From contig JAIUCV010000002.1 in assembly GCA_026724425.1 (NCBI GenBank), positions 6,391,001-6,455,000 on the forward strand: a stretch of DNA of 64,000 nt. The letters are read 5' to 3'. The position numbers and the translations under genes were made by a program. Under the pieces are notes generated by a model that ran no database searches, was not told where the DNA came from, and saw only the letters and a program-made list of their open reading frames with translations. Positions 33,015 to 44,350 of the stretch are shown one piece after another; position 1 is the stretch's first letter; every line of letters begins with the position of its first letter. The DNA comes from Erythrophleum ivorense. Lineage: Eukaryota; Streptophyta; Magnoliopsida; Fabales; Fabaceae.

Positions 33015-34485
33015 ATATATATATATATATATATATAATATAATATAAAAATTTACAACATTTTATAGTTAAGTTGATATAAACATATATTGTAAAGTAG
33101 TTTTTAAAATAGATATAAATATTTTAAAAGATACAAATTAGTTAAAATATTTTATATATAATAATAAATCTATGTAAAATGAGTTTAGTAGGGTTCACTA
33201 AATATCATAAATTCTAATTACAAAAGGTCAAATCTCTAATTAAGACTAAAAAGAATCAAAAATTAATTTTTTATTGGTTCAATGTCAACTTGATATTTTA
33301 TTAGTTTTTATTAGTTTAATCTCTTTTTTTTCTGATTTTTTTGAGGTTAATATTGAGAGTTAAATAAAGTGAAATTACGACTGGTTCACTAGTTTTTAAA
33401 CTTGATTGGCTGGTTTAATACGGATTTCAAAATAATGATACTGATGTATATATGATTTTGGACTTTTTAATGTTTTGTCTTCAAACTCATATGTTGGTAT
33501 AAATTTAAAATAAATTTAGATAAAACACCAATTCATAAAAGTATTTGTTGATATAAAAAGAAAGAGTCAAAAGTTATTTAACTTTCCACTACTTTTTTTT
33601 TAAAGATAATACAAAATTAATTATTAATTTAAATAAACAAAAAATGTATATATTACATTTTTTATTTAAAAAAATTGAAAAATAGCACCTTTTCTGTAGA
33701 AATGCGGTACAAAATCAACCTTCATTCAATTTTTTTTTATTAAGATGGTAGTGCATGCGTGCGTGTGTGTAAAAGAGAAAGTTGAGTCAGAATCACTCAG
33801 CATTTTCTCTCTCGCTCTTTTATTTCTTTTTTCCCCGGTAAGACTTTGAACAATGATGGATTTATATGAGTTTGGGTTTGGGCTTTACTAATATATCTGG
33901 GTCACAACTTAACCCTTAAGAAATGGGCTTAAAATAAATTGAGCTTGAGCCGAAATCTAAAAATCTAAAGTTCACTTGCTTCTCAGCCCAACCCTGGTTC
34001 ATGCACAGATTTCTTATTAGAGATGGGGCACAAAATTTGCCGTTTTTGTTGAAAGAATAGGTCAGCCCAGTATTTCGATAGCATTAAATGATTTTATTAA
34101 ATGGAACATATATCCTATTTGCATATGTGACCGTGAGAATTGACGCTGACCATAATATACAAATTAACCAACGCATCTTATGGGGAATACTTGTGTCAAT
34201 TAAATAAATAATACACAAAACAGACTTGCATGATTAATAACAACGATTTGATTGACTGAAAAGAAAACTAAAAAAAACCCTAGATAAATATAATTCAATT
34301 AAAATGTGTTGTCGCCTACATGAGAATAGGTAGGAAGCAAAGAATCGGAAGTCCGAAGCACACTGGTAGTCATAAGGCCAGAAGGGCGGTATTCAAAGAA
34401 GCAAAGAAATTAATGGTTGCATTATTTCTCTAATAACCAAGAATTGCCCCGACCCCCAAGCATAACTGCGACCCTTTCCTTTACT
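33015..34485. other. Intergenic upstream of the MADS-box gene
   Basis: AT-rich with a (TA)n tract immediately after the hAT-like element (about 33016-33040). No gene; the last few hundred bases are the presumed MADS-box promoter. Confidence 0.4.
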
Positions 34486-34492
34486 TATAAAT
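34486..34492 (+). promoter_or_regulatory. Probable TATA box of the MADS-box gene
   Basis: TATAAAT, followed by CT-rich leader sequence, about 165 bases before the ATG at 34653. Confidence 0.5.
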
Positions 34493-34652
34493 CCTTCAAC
34501 CTCTCTGCCTCCCAATTCTCTCCTCCAAGCCATTTATCACCATCCTCTGATCTCTCTTCTCCAACTCTCCCTTCTTCCTGCATATTTTCAGACTGAAAAG
34601 AAAAAGAGGGTATCTCTAGATTCTGCATGCTGATCACAGTTGATAAATCCGG

Positions 34653-37417
34653 ATGGGTCGTGTAAAACTTGAGATAAAGAGAATAGAGAACAACGCCAAT
34701 CGACAAGTTACATTCTCCAAACGTAGAAATGGTCTCATTAAGAAAGCCTATGAATTATCCATACTATGTGGCATTGATATTGCTCTTATCATTTTCTCTC
34801 CATATGGCCGTGTCACCCACTTTTCCGGCAGAACAAGGTGCCTTTTCTTCCTTAATTACCTTCCCTTTTTTTCTTATATCATGATCTATCATTGGATTCG
34901 CGAAACTCATGAATATGATAACCATCGATCTTTACTTTTCCAACGTAATTCTCTTCTGTGAGGGTTATGAATGCAACTAATAGCTTGTAACTTTGTTTTT
35001 TGGTATTTTGCTGGATATATATATATAGATGTATTTTATCTTAGGATAACATAGTGATATTCCCCAAATTTGCGTGGTAGATTAGTACAATTTGCATTCC
35101 GTGGTTGTGTTGTACTTTTTAATCAGAATACTAGTTTCCAAACTTAACACTAGATTCTTCCTACGCTTATAAGTTAAAAATATAACTCTACTACTGCTCC
35201 AAATTAGGATCTTGACTGAGATATGTGGTGAGGAACCTCTGCCATTTGCAATTAATTAACCTGAAAGCGGCTTACAAGAATTGTATTTGCAGCCAAAAAA
35301 GAAAAAGAGAAAAAGAATTGTTTATTAAGTGTTCCTGAATCGAATATTTATAGATGAAATGCCTGAATCAAAAAAATATTATTTCTTATGCATAATTCAA
35401 AACCTGTACCTAACGAATAAATTAGAATTAATTTTTTGTTCGATGTATTGTCGTGTAGATTTCTAGTGTTAGACTGATATTCAAGATGTAATGCCAGAGT
35501 TTTATGCACAATAATTGCATATAACAAAACAAATTATGACGTCACTACTTAAACTTATGTCAGTGTTTTTATTGCTGTGATGATGAACAGGATCGAGGAT
35601 GTTTTGTGTCGTTACATTAATCTCCCTGACCAAGAAATAGATAAGTATGTTGTTAATCAATTTCGCATGTGAGTTACATATGATGGCTCTAATATTCTTT
35701 TTCCGCAGAGCTGTAAGCTTTCCCGAGCCACCCTACCGCAAGTATGCTCTCAGCTCTCAACTCTCAATTCTCTCCTCTACTTGTTAAGTTCCTCCCTTAA
35801 TTTGTTGGTGACAAATAGATTAGTCTTCGTACTTAGTATTTCCCCCCTTTTTTTTTTAATTTTTTGCAGGAGTATCCATAAGGAGGTATATTACGACAAA
35901 TAATGCACGTCAATTTTTTTTTTCAATTTTGATAATTACTAGCTAGTGAATTTTGTAGAACATTTTGTTAAATTCTCACGAAAATATATAAAATGTTTGT
36001 GCATTATTTATAGTATTTGCTTAGCACCCTTCAACGACTGAAGAGTGAAAACGATCGGCTGGCCAAGTTCGTTACTCTCAGCTTTTCTCATCTACATTAA
36101 ACCGTTGATTTTTTTTTTTTAAATGTTACTTTCTGAATGAATTTCGAATGATCTATTAGTGCTAAATATTTGTATCTTCTTTGCTGCTGTTCATCTATTG
36201 CCTTCTACGAAGTCCGCCAGGAGATGTTAACCCCGAAATTGAGGTAATAAAACTAAGCTATTCTTTGTTAAAAACTATATCATTTGATTTGAATGTCTTC
36301 TCCCCCCCCCGCCCCCCCCGGCCGCTTTTTTTTTTTTTTAATTCTTTCCCTTGGTACTGAGGATGGTATATATATTCCTTCCTGATTAGGAACTCCAACA
36401 AGAGGTTAATAGGTTACAGCAACGGCTTCAAATGGCCGAGGAACAGATAAGGTTCGTCCACAAAAAACGGAGAGAAAAAATAGTGAATGCATATTGTTTT
36501 CTCACTTCTTTTTCCAAAATTATGATCATAGCAATTTAACTAGTTATACTTTTCATTTACACAATTTTTAATATTTCTGGGGACGAATACAGGACATATG
36601 AACCGGATCCATTAAACATGACGTCTGTGGAGGAGATTGAATCCAGCGAAAAGCACCTCGTAAATACCTTGACACTTGTCATGCAGAGAAAGGTCTGATA
36701 CGCACCATAAACCTTCTCTATGTTTTATGTTGTATCAATGTATTTTGAAGAAGTTGGTTTGTTCACAACGGCTGCAGGAGTATCTGTTGAGCTTAAGCAG
36801 TCATCTATCTCCCTGTGATCCATCTGTTTTACAGGTACATAACTAAATAAAATTAATTATGAACTGCAATAATCACAATATATCAGATGAACCTATGTAT
36901 TTGTTAATTTTTTGTATGAAAACAAAGGAAAAATCATTGTGGCAAGGGATGCCTACCTCTTTCGAGGATATGGAGAGGTTCCCGGAAGGAGGTCTGAACC
37001 ATCCCCAGATTTTTGATGCATCTGCTACTTTGGATCAGCTCAGGTAAATTTCTTTTTCGTTCTTTTGTTAATTGTGGGCAAAGGATTATGATTTATGAAC
37101 ATAGTTTTTTTTTCTCAAAGTTAATTTGTTTCTTCTGTTCTTTTGGGAGAATAATATTCAGGGATTTGCAATCAACTATGTACGTATATGATCCACTTTC
37201 CCCAGGGACGAGTTCAAATGCAGACCCACAAAATAGAGGAGAGTACCACGTGACAAATCAAACGAATGAAAACATTCCATCATGGCCTCAAGGATACACA
37301 TTGTATTCTCTTATTCATGAGCAGCATGACATGGTGGGACGTCCAGACATGGCAGATAGATACGATGCCACATGGGCAGGTGAACATTCTTACGCAGATG
37401 CACCCACCCAGCAGTGA
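34653..37417 (+). CDS. MIKC*-type MADS-box transcription factor (AGL66/AGL104 group)
   Basis: Eleven exons, phases consistent, 320 residues: 34653-34837, 35591-35644, 35709-35741, 35870-35885, 36014-36066, 36213-36243, 36390-36451, 36593-36692, 36778-36834, 36928-37043, 37162-37417. The MADS DNA-binding domain is GRVKLEIKRIENNANRQV onward. Exon 2 gives IEDVLCRYINLPDQE, typical of MIKC*. The K-like coiled coil is YLLSTLQRLKSENDRL plus IEELQQEVNRLQQRLQMAEEQI, followed by TYEPDP. Known members of this group act as dimers in maturing pollen. The many small early exons are also typical of MIKC*. Oddities: LCGIDIAL where relatives usually have LCDIDIAL, and a weak acceptor for exon 10 (acaaag|GAAAAATC), the least certain junction. 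The C-terminal region is Gln/Asn/Pro-rich with no defined fold. Pollen expression is inferred from the family, not seen. Confidence 0.92.
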
Positions 37418-39202
37418 AGCTGCAGAGAATACGTACCAGAGGTAACCTCATCAGCTTAATGCCCAATGACACATCCAATATTTACTGCTTAGTCTTACTC
37501 GCCTGCTCTCCAATTGCAATTATAGCTGGGTATTTGTAAGATTACGTATATGAACTTGATTTGTGATACAAATAGAAAGAACTTGGGTGTTCTAGCGTTC
37601 TGTAGCATCATCCACTTACCATGATAAAATTATATCCAATTAAAAGAACTAATAAATTATTTTTTCTTCTAAAAGATGCTCAAATTATACTTCTTTTATT
37701 TTTAAAAAATATATTTATACATTTGTTTTGAAGACGAAAAGCAGAGAAATATTACTAGTTTAGTATTACTTTCATTCATATTTTGACAAGTAAATAATTC
37801 TCATTTAAAATTTAAGATCTAATTAAACTATAATTTAAAACTAAATTGCTTGTCTTTTACCAAAATAAAATAAAATAAATTAGGTAACAAAATATAAATA
37901 GAAGTAATATTGAATACTCAATACTACATATTTCCCCCCCCCCCCTCCCCCTTTTTTTTTTAATGTTGGAGAAGTAGACATTTTTTGAGAGCGCACAAAA
38001 GGTAATTAAACGTAATCAATTGTTATTAACTTTGTAAAATACACAAGCCCTACTTATTTTGGCCTTACATTATATTGATAAATTTGTATTCCAAATGATC
38101 TAATAAGAACTATTAGTGATACTAATAATGATGACAATGAGATTTAGAAAGGATTTAAACGTTGTAATTTCTGATTTACAATTTTTTTTTCTTATTGGAA
38201 AATGAAGCGTGAAACAAGTGTTGCAAATCTGCTCTAGAAACAAACAGCTCCTAGATCAATGCAGACCCTTCTTAATGCGCATATGCATCTCCCTTGAGAA
38301 TCATCCACAAAATTCAATCCCAGAAAACAACTCAGGCTTCTGTCAGTATTATATCCCTACAAAATTCACTTGCCTTCGACAAGAACGGGAGAAGAGGAAG
38401 TAGTTATGAAGGTTTTAGGATAGGTCACTCCATATATGAAATTAAATACACAGGATTTGAACTGCAACTGAGACACTGGCATTCAATTTGACTTTTGTCC
38501 TATGGAAAAAAGGGCGAAAAAAATACATGCATATCAAAAGGAACTACTTAAAGTCAAGTACAAACAAAATGAAAAAATTTCAAGCATTACTAGTCCAACG
38601 CCGAAAAAAAGAGGCAGTTTTAATAGACTTATTGGACTGGCCACAAGAACTTCCTTGTTTGGTTGAAATGTCGATTCTTCTCTAACATGATCGATCACAC
38701 AAAACATGAGGCCTATCAGGGTGGGGCCGAAGACAAATAGTAAGAAGTGAGAGATTTTGAATTTTAAGATCGCTAAATTCCAGCCATCTTATTGAAAGCA
38801 TCTGTTCTTCTTTTCCTTTCAATTCTTAGTTCAAAATAACTGAAAAGAAGGAAGCAGAGCCAAATCCAAAACGGCCATTCCCGACGGTTTCCTAGTCATA
38901 ATTGATGAACGGGACACCAGACATGGACCGCATCCCTCGTTGGTATTTTTGTACCACCAAACAAAATAGCTCAGTTATGAAAAGCATAAAAGCATCTAAA
39001 CCATTCATATTTGCAAGCAAAAGTATTAGGAAAACCAAAAACGCATGAGACATTCAATTAAAAGCAATCACCTAAACGAAAATGTGTCATTAAATTCCTA
39101 GGGAAAAATGGAAAACTTTGTACCAAGTATGATATACCTAGGTTCAAAATTGTTTGCAAAAAGAAAGCGTGTACGAGGAGGAGAAGCGAAAATGAAAATG
39201 GA
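37418..39202. other. Intergenic between the MADS-box and LBD genes
   Basis: Holds the MADS 3' UTR and, at roughly 38700-39200, the likely 3' UTR of the minus-strand LBD gene. A poly-C tract interrupted by one T lies at about 37933-37950. The small frames at 38209-38685 show no domain. Confidence 0.45.
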
Positions 39203-39802
39203 TCAACAAAACGGACCCACACTCCTAGCCGCCTCACTTTTCTGCGATAGCGGTGGTTGCGCCTGAAGCTGAGGTTGTGGTTGAATTTGATAACCGTGAT
39301 CGATGGGGCCCAGTGGTAATGAAGGGGGAGCCAAATTCCCCTGGTAGCCACCACCATTGAACCTGAAAAGTTGTTGCTGATTGATTCCCATAATGTGGTT
39401 GTGGTGTGTTGAGATGAGATTGAGGCTAGCCCCATGAGGTTGCAAAATGGGAAGCAAGGCCTGAGGGCCAATATAGGCGGCGAGTTCTTTTCTGGCGTCC
39501 AGGAGTTCAATCTGCAGCTGCTTCAACCTGCGCTGGAGGACGGAGATGAGACCGACGCAACCGTAGACAGGGTCCCGGAGGCGGGCCTCCGCTTCGTACG
39601 CCAAGGATTTCACGGCGTCCTCACGCTGCGCCACGTTAAGCTCGTTGAGAATCTTGGCCACATTGCTCGCCCCAAATACCTTGTGCACGTAAGCATATTT
39701 CTGAGGGTTATCCGCCGGAAAATACGGCGCGAACACGCAATCCTGTGTGCATTTCCTCCGATGCATCTTGCACGCCGCGCACGGAGAATTCGTCGATGAC
39801 AT
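39203..39802 (-). CDS. LOB-domain protein, class I (LBD36-like)
   Basis: Single coding exon of 199 residues. The LOB domain is complete: the zinc-binding block C8-x2-C11-x6-C18-x3-C22 (CAACKMHRRKCTQDC), the GAS block with HKVFGASNVAKILNEL, the RDPVYG motif (76-81), and the zipper-like L89-x6-L96-x3-L100-x6-L107. A Gln/Pro-rich tail follows. LBD proteins are plant-only transcription factors that set organ boundaries and leaf polarity. SPCAACK and KELAAYIGPQALLPILQP recall the AS2/LBD36 branch, so an LBD36-like role is likely but not proven. The upstream region to about 40150 is GC-richer and probably 5' UTR, perhaps with an intron. A plus-strand frame covering 39434-39799 is a shadow. GC content is higher than in the other genes here, as is usual for this family. 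Confidence 0.94.
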   Translation of the reverse strand: MSSTNSPCAACKMHRRKCTQDCVFAPYFPADNPQKYAYVHKVFGASNVAKILNELNVAQREDAVKSLAYEAEARLRDPVYGCVGLISVLQRRLKQLQIELLDARKELAAYIGPQALLPILQPHGASLNLISTHHNHIMGINQQQLFRFNGGGYQGNLAPPSLPLGPIDHGYQIQPQPQLQAQPPLSQKSEAARSVGPFC

Positions 39803-41295
39803 TCCCCGACCTCTTTACTCCCAATCCAACTGCTCATTAACCAAAATTGATGAAAATATTGATCCCAATACTATTCCAGTTAATTTTATAATTATCAAAC
39901 AATTAATGCCCTAATTTCCATGGCTAGTAAAGTAATGATGTAGAATAGGGAGACAATCACGGCGTCTGAAACCGGGGGTAGTATTAAAATGGAGAAGGTG
40001 AGGCGCTTACCTAGACGATGACGTTTGGACCTTTGTTGTTGCACTGAAAGAGAGGCAATGATATAGCCAAGTGGGATGAAACTTGTTGGCGTTGCAGTCC
40101 TACGCGCAACACCACGACGCCGACTTAATCGATGATCATGACACACTTCTTCTAATCAGACTAACCGTGATCAAATGAAATTCAATTCCACCAAAAATAT
40201 TGAATACTAATTAAATTATAAATCCCTTTCCAAAAATATAAACTTCCATATTCAAAATTCCCTCAAAAAAAAAATTTTTTGACACGTTTAAGACAATAAC
40301 TAATTAATTTGTTACTCTTCGGATCATCATGGATAGGTTGTCGAGCTTATGTAGAAACTCATTAAATAATATTAAAAAATGTACAATGTTAATTTTTCAA
40401 ATGTATAAAACCATATAATATGTTTTAGTCTTCCTTCTTAAGCACTGCTTATATTGAATTTTTATCCTAACATTACCTTAATAAAAAAAATCAAATTGGA
40501 GAATGTGTGATACTCCGCGAAATCCTAGATTTGTTCCCATACCACACAATTATTAATGTACTATATGAGGAAACATACGAGTAGATGAATGTATGCAGTG
40601 CAAGATCCTTCACAAACAAACTATTGATTGAAAAAAAAATGGAAATAAGTAGCCTATATATGGTATAAGTTGTCACGTGTTAGTATTTTTTTGTCTCATA
40701 TTGGCAACTTCAAACCTTGTGGGATAACCGGATTAGTGCACGCCCACCCGTTTGTAATTATTGATTGAACCAACAAAAAAATGGAAATAAGATCATTCAG
40801 GTACATTTCATTCATATTTCTCTTTTTTCTCTCATTCTCCTTCATAAATTTATCCTCTTAATCAATTGAGAGATCAAGATCCTCTGAAGTAGAGGATCTT
40901 ATGAAGTGATAGTTTTGTTATTTCTTTTTAAAAATTTTTTTTATTTTTTATTTTTTTTTATAACAAACCTCACTTTTTCCTTGTCTTTTCTACTTTAGCA
41001 ATTTCATGAGACCCTTTACTTTAGAATATCTTGATTATTAATTGAGACTTGTAGAATTGTACAATAATATGGTGACTATTCTACCCATTAACAAACTTGA
41101 GCTAGCTTACCCTATGAGCACAAAAAGTGCCATTTTCTCTTATTTACCTTCCCTTTGCTGTCATGCCTCTTTCTTAACATTAATTCCTTGTTTATAAGTA
41201 TTATCATATTACTATAACATAGACACTTCATTTTCAAACATTTTCTCCTTTACTTTTAATGTAAATGATAACAAACAAATTTCTCCGGAAGTCCA
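39803..41295. other. Upstream region of the LBD gene, no other gene
   Basis: 39803-40146 is the probable LBD leader and promoter. Beyond that the sequence is AT-rich. A TATATA-type motif at about 40653-40660 is too far away to assign with confidence. Confidence 0.4.
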
Positions 41296-43152
41296 ACAAA
41301 ATAATTGTGATTTATTTTTCTTAATTACATTCTTTCCTAATTGTTTAGGTTGACCCTTGATTTTAATCTAATTTTTTTGTCTTACCTTTTTGATTAATTT
41401 GATTAGGTTAAATTATTTCTTTTTTGAGATTTTATCCACATGTATATTTTGTATATTTAATCATGTAGGAATTCAATGAAATATAGAATATAAAATTCAT
41501 CCAGTAAAATATTCCTCTTGTCTCATTTTCTCTAAAACTAATGTGGTATCAGAGCCTTTCTCTTTGATATTTAATAATTCATCTATTTGAGAATCACTCT
41601 GATATTCTATTCCCACTGTAGTACTTGCTTATGTTATGCTTTTATTCATCATCAGCCTGATTGTCGTGCTTGAGTTTTGATCGCCTTGTCGCTGTGTGCC
41701 TAAAGCCTTCAATTTGCTGCTGCTTACTTTGTTCTTTGTTGCGCTTTGGTTTCATTCAAGTTGTTTTATTCTTCGTTGCATCGGCGCTACTGCTTTGCAT
41801 TTTGCTCTCACTACTCTGCTTCTGTTCTATCCTTCTTCAAATTGCTATTAGAATGAAATTCTCTTCATAAAATATCATCTTAGAGATCCTTTTTAATGCC
41901 ATGCACCACGTCATCATCTCTAACTACCTATTTATTGCAGTTCAAATTTTAGCCTTATCTATCACCACACATGCCATCACATGTCGCCATAGTACTAATT
42001 GCCAGAAACACATCTTGTGAACTAGTAGCTTCTTTAGTTGTTCAGTTCACTCTTTTCCAAACCAATTCGTAACTGAGTTAAACTAGTTTGCAAGGTCTTT
42101 AAGTGATATCTTTTCATTTCTGTTATCCATTTTTACAAAATCCATCTGTGTCATCCTGTTTCTATTGTTGCAACAATAGAGAAAATCAATCTCATGTTGG
42201 ATAACTACTTAAGTCTGCTTTCTCCATCACAACTATTGCTACCAATGAAATGTTTACTTCATCCTCCACTCAGCCATGCCTCTTTGGTAATCTCAAAAAC
42301 CTTCTTAAACAACTTCTTTTCAGTACTTCTAATATAACTATTGCTTTAGCTACTCCGTCAGTGACCAAGTATCGAATCTTCTAGTGAGCTTCTTAACACT
42401 TTTGAGGTTACACCCCCTTCTGATGGTGTTGCCACCCATATTGATCCTACCTCTGACATTCCTCCCTCCTCCGACTGACCCACCCGATTCTTCTGTTGCT
42501 ATACATGTTTACTCTAATGCTGATTGGAGTGGTGATCTTATTAATTGTCACTCTACCAGTAGTTACTGCATTTTTCTTAGTGACTTTCTTGTCTCTTGGT
42601 GTAGCAAGAAATAAACACTAGGAGTTTGTTCTAGTATAGAAGTTGAATATCGTGCCCTTGCCAATACTACTTTTGACATTCTTTGGCTTTGGTTGTTACT
42701 TGCTAATTTAAGACTTTTAAAAACCTCTTATACTAATCTTTATTGTGACAATCATAGTGCCATTCAGATTGCTTAGTATAACATTTTCCATGAGCATATC
42801 AAACAAATTGAGATAGATTATCATTTCATTCGACAGTATGCTAATAGTGTGGCTCTCCATTTGCTTCCAATTTGTACCTTAAACTAACTCGTTGAGTTAT
42901 TTGCCAAATCACATCATCTAGGCCGATTTCGAAGTTTGGTGGACAAACTCAAGCTAATTTCCTTTACTTTAGAGTGTTAATATATTGATGTGTAATAATT
43001 GTGATTCATTTTCCTTATTTACATTCTTTTCTAATTGTTTAGATTGATCCTTGATTCTAGCCTAATCCTTTAATGTAGGAACTTAATGAAATATAGAACA
43101 AGAAATTCATCTAGTAAAATCTTTCTCTTGTCTTGTTTTCTTTAAAACTAAT
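41296..43152 (+). mobile_element. Decayed, internally deleted Ty1/copia retrotransposon
   Basis: Two related LTRs in direct orientation: left about 41296-41541, right about 42975-43152. Shared blocks include aataattgtgattyat, ctaattgtttagrttga, ccttgattytar, atgtaggaa, ttmaatgaaatatagaa and ttctytaaaactaat. The left copy has about 70 bases (around 41370-41455) missing from the right. Directly after the left LTR is tggtatcagagcc (41544), the classic primer-binding site complementary to initiator tRNA-Met. The interior is only about 1.4 kb and keeps only the RNase H end of pol, so most of gag, integrase and reverse transcriptase is gone. The element cannot move by itself. Confidence 0.85.
42480..42965 (+). 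pseudogene. Copia RNase H remnant
   Basis: Reads VYSNADWSGDL, then STSSYCIFLSDFLVSWCSKK, then after a stop IEVEYRALANTTFDILWL, YCDNHSAIQIA, and after another stop FHEHIKQIEIDYHFIR and LFAKSHHLGRFRSLVDKLKL. These are the ordered blocks of the C-terminal RNase H of copia polyproteins (DADWAG, STSGYCVFLG, SSTEAEYRALA, CDNQSAI, FHxRTKHIEID, TKSLP). Several in-frame stops show decay. Confidence 0.88.
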
Positions 43153-44311
43153 ACTATAACATTTATTTATCCTCTGATAAAGGAAATCTAGAATAACTTA
43201 ATGCCATTAGTAATTATGTTAAGAACATTTTGCATTTTCCACTTAAAAATATAGCAACTTAAGAGAAGTTGAATTAGTGAATCAATATCATCATATGCCT
43301 TGAAAAAACAAGGTTTAAAATCAACATGAATACATACATACCGTTAGTTGACTTAAGTATTCCATTTCATTATGAAATAATATTCCTTTATCCTTTATGG
43401 AAATCTAGTATGTTTGCTCTTTTTTTTTTTTTTGGTTTGTATGATCAATTGTTTGTCAACTACATCTCAATTTGCATTTCATTTTTTTGCAACATTCTTT
43501 GTAAATATACTAAATCATTTATTTAACTAGCGTTATATGACCATTTTGTGCTATCAACAATTACATTCTTGCATCATAAGGTATCGCAACTCACAATGGT
43601 CTTCATGGATGCATCCGTTTAGGACTTTTTAGCCTAGAAGGCCCAAACAAAGCCCAATAATACTTTTAAGTGTGTGCAAAAACCTAAGATGATGTCTTTG
43701 CCCAAAAAAACAAAAAGAACTTAAGATGTTATCAGATCAATTAATTTAAAAAACTGAAACAAATAAAATGTTATTAGTTCAATTCAATTAATAAAATATA
43801 TTATGCCTAAAGGCTAAGCCAAGCTGATCGTAGCTAGGATTGCATAAGGCCCCTGTGTTCGTTCAATTTTTACATTAAAAAAAGCGTGTTTGTAAGTATT
43901 TAAATGAGATACATATTGATTAAATAACATCAATATTAAGTATTTTATTTTTTAGTATTTGCTAAAAAAAATCTAGGACTAAATCTCAACCTAGCAAATA
44001 ATCAAATCATGTATAACATTGGTCCCTTTTTTTTTCCCAAAAGGGAAATATATATTTTAACGGATTTTCTTTTCTTGATCACAAATTTTTTTTAATTTAT
44101 TGTTTTTGTCTTCTATAGGACGTTACACATGCTATCAAAATAAGAAATTATAGGATTTTTTTGGGTGCAAAAGGTAAACAAATGAAAGGAAAAAGTTATA
44201 TGCAATTTTTTTAACATAATACATTTAAAGGATTCAAGTCTGTAAACAATTGTAATTACAATGGAGTCTATTGAGTTATCTTTTTATTTGTTATTTTTAA
44301 ATTAGGAAACT

Positions 44312-44350
<39 letters not shown>

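Noticed and set aside
39434..39799. Plus-strand 121-codon frame over the LBD gene.
   Set aside because: Antisense shadow of the GC-rich LOB domain.
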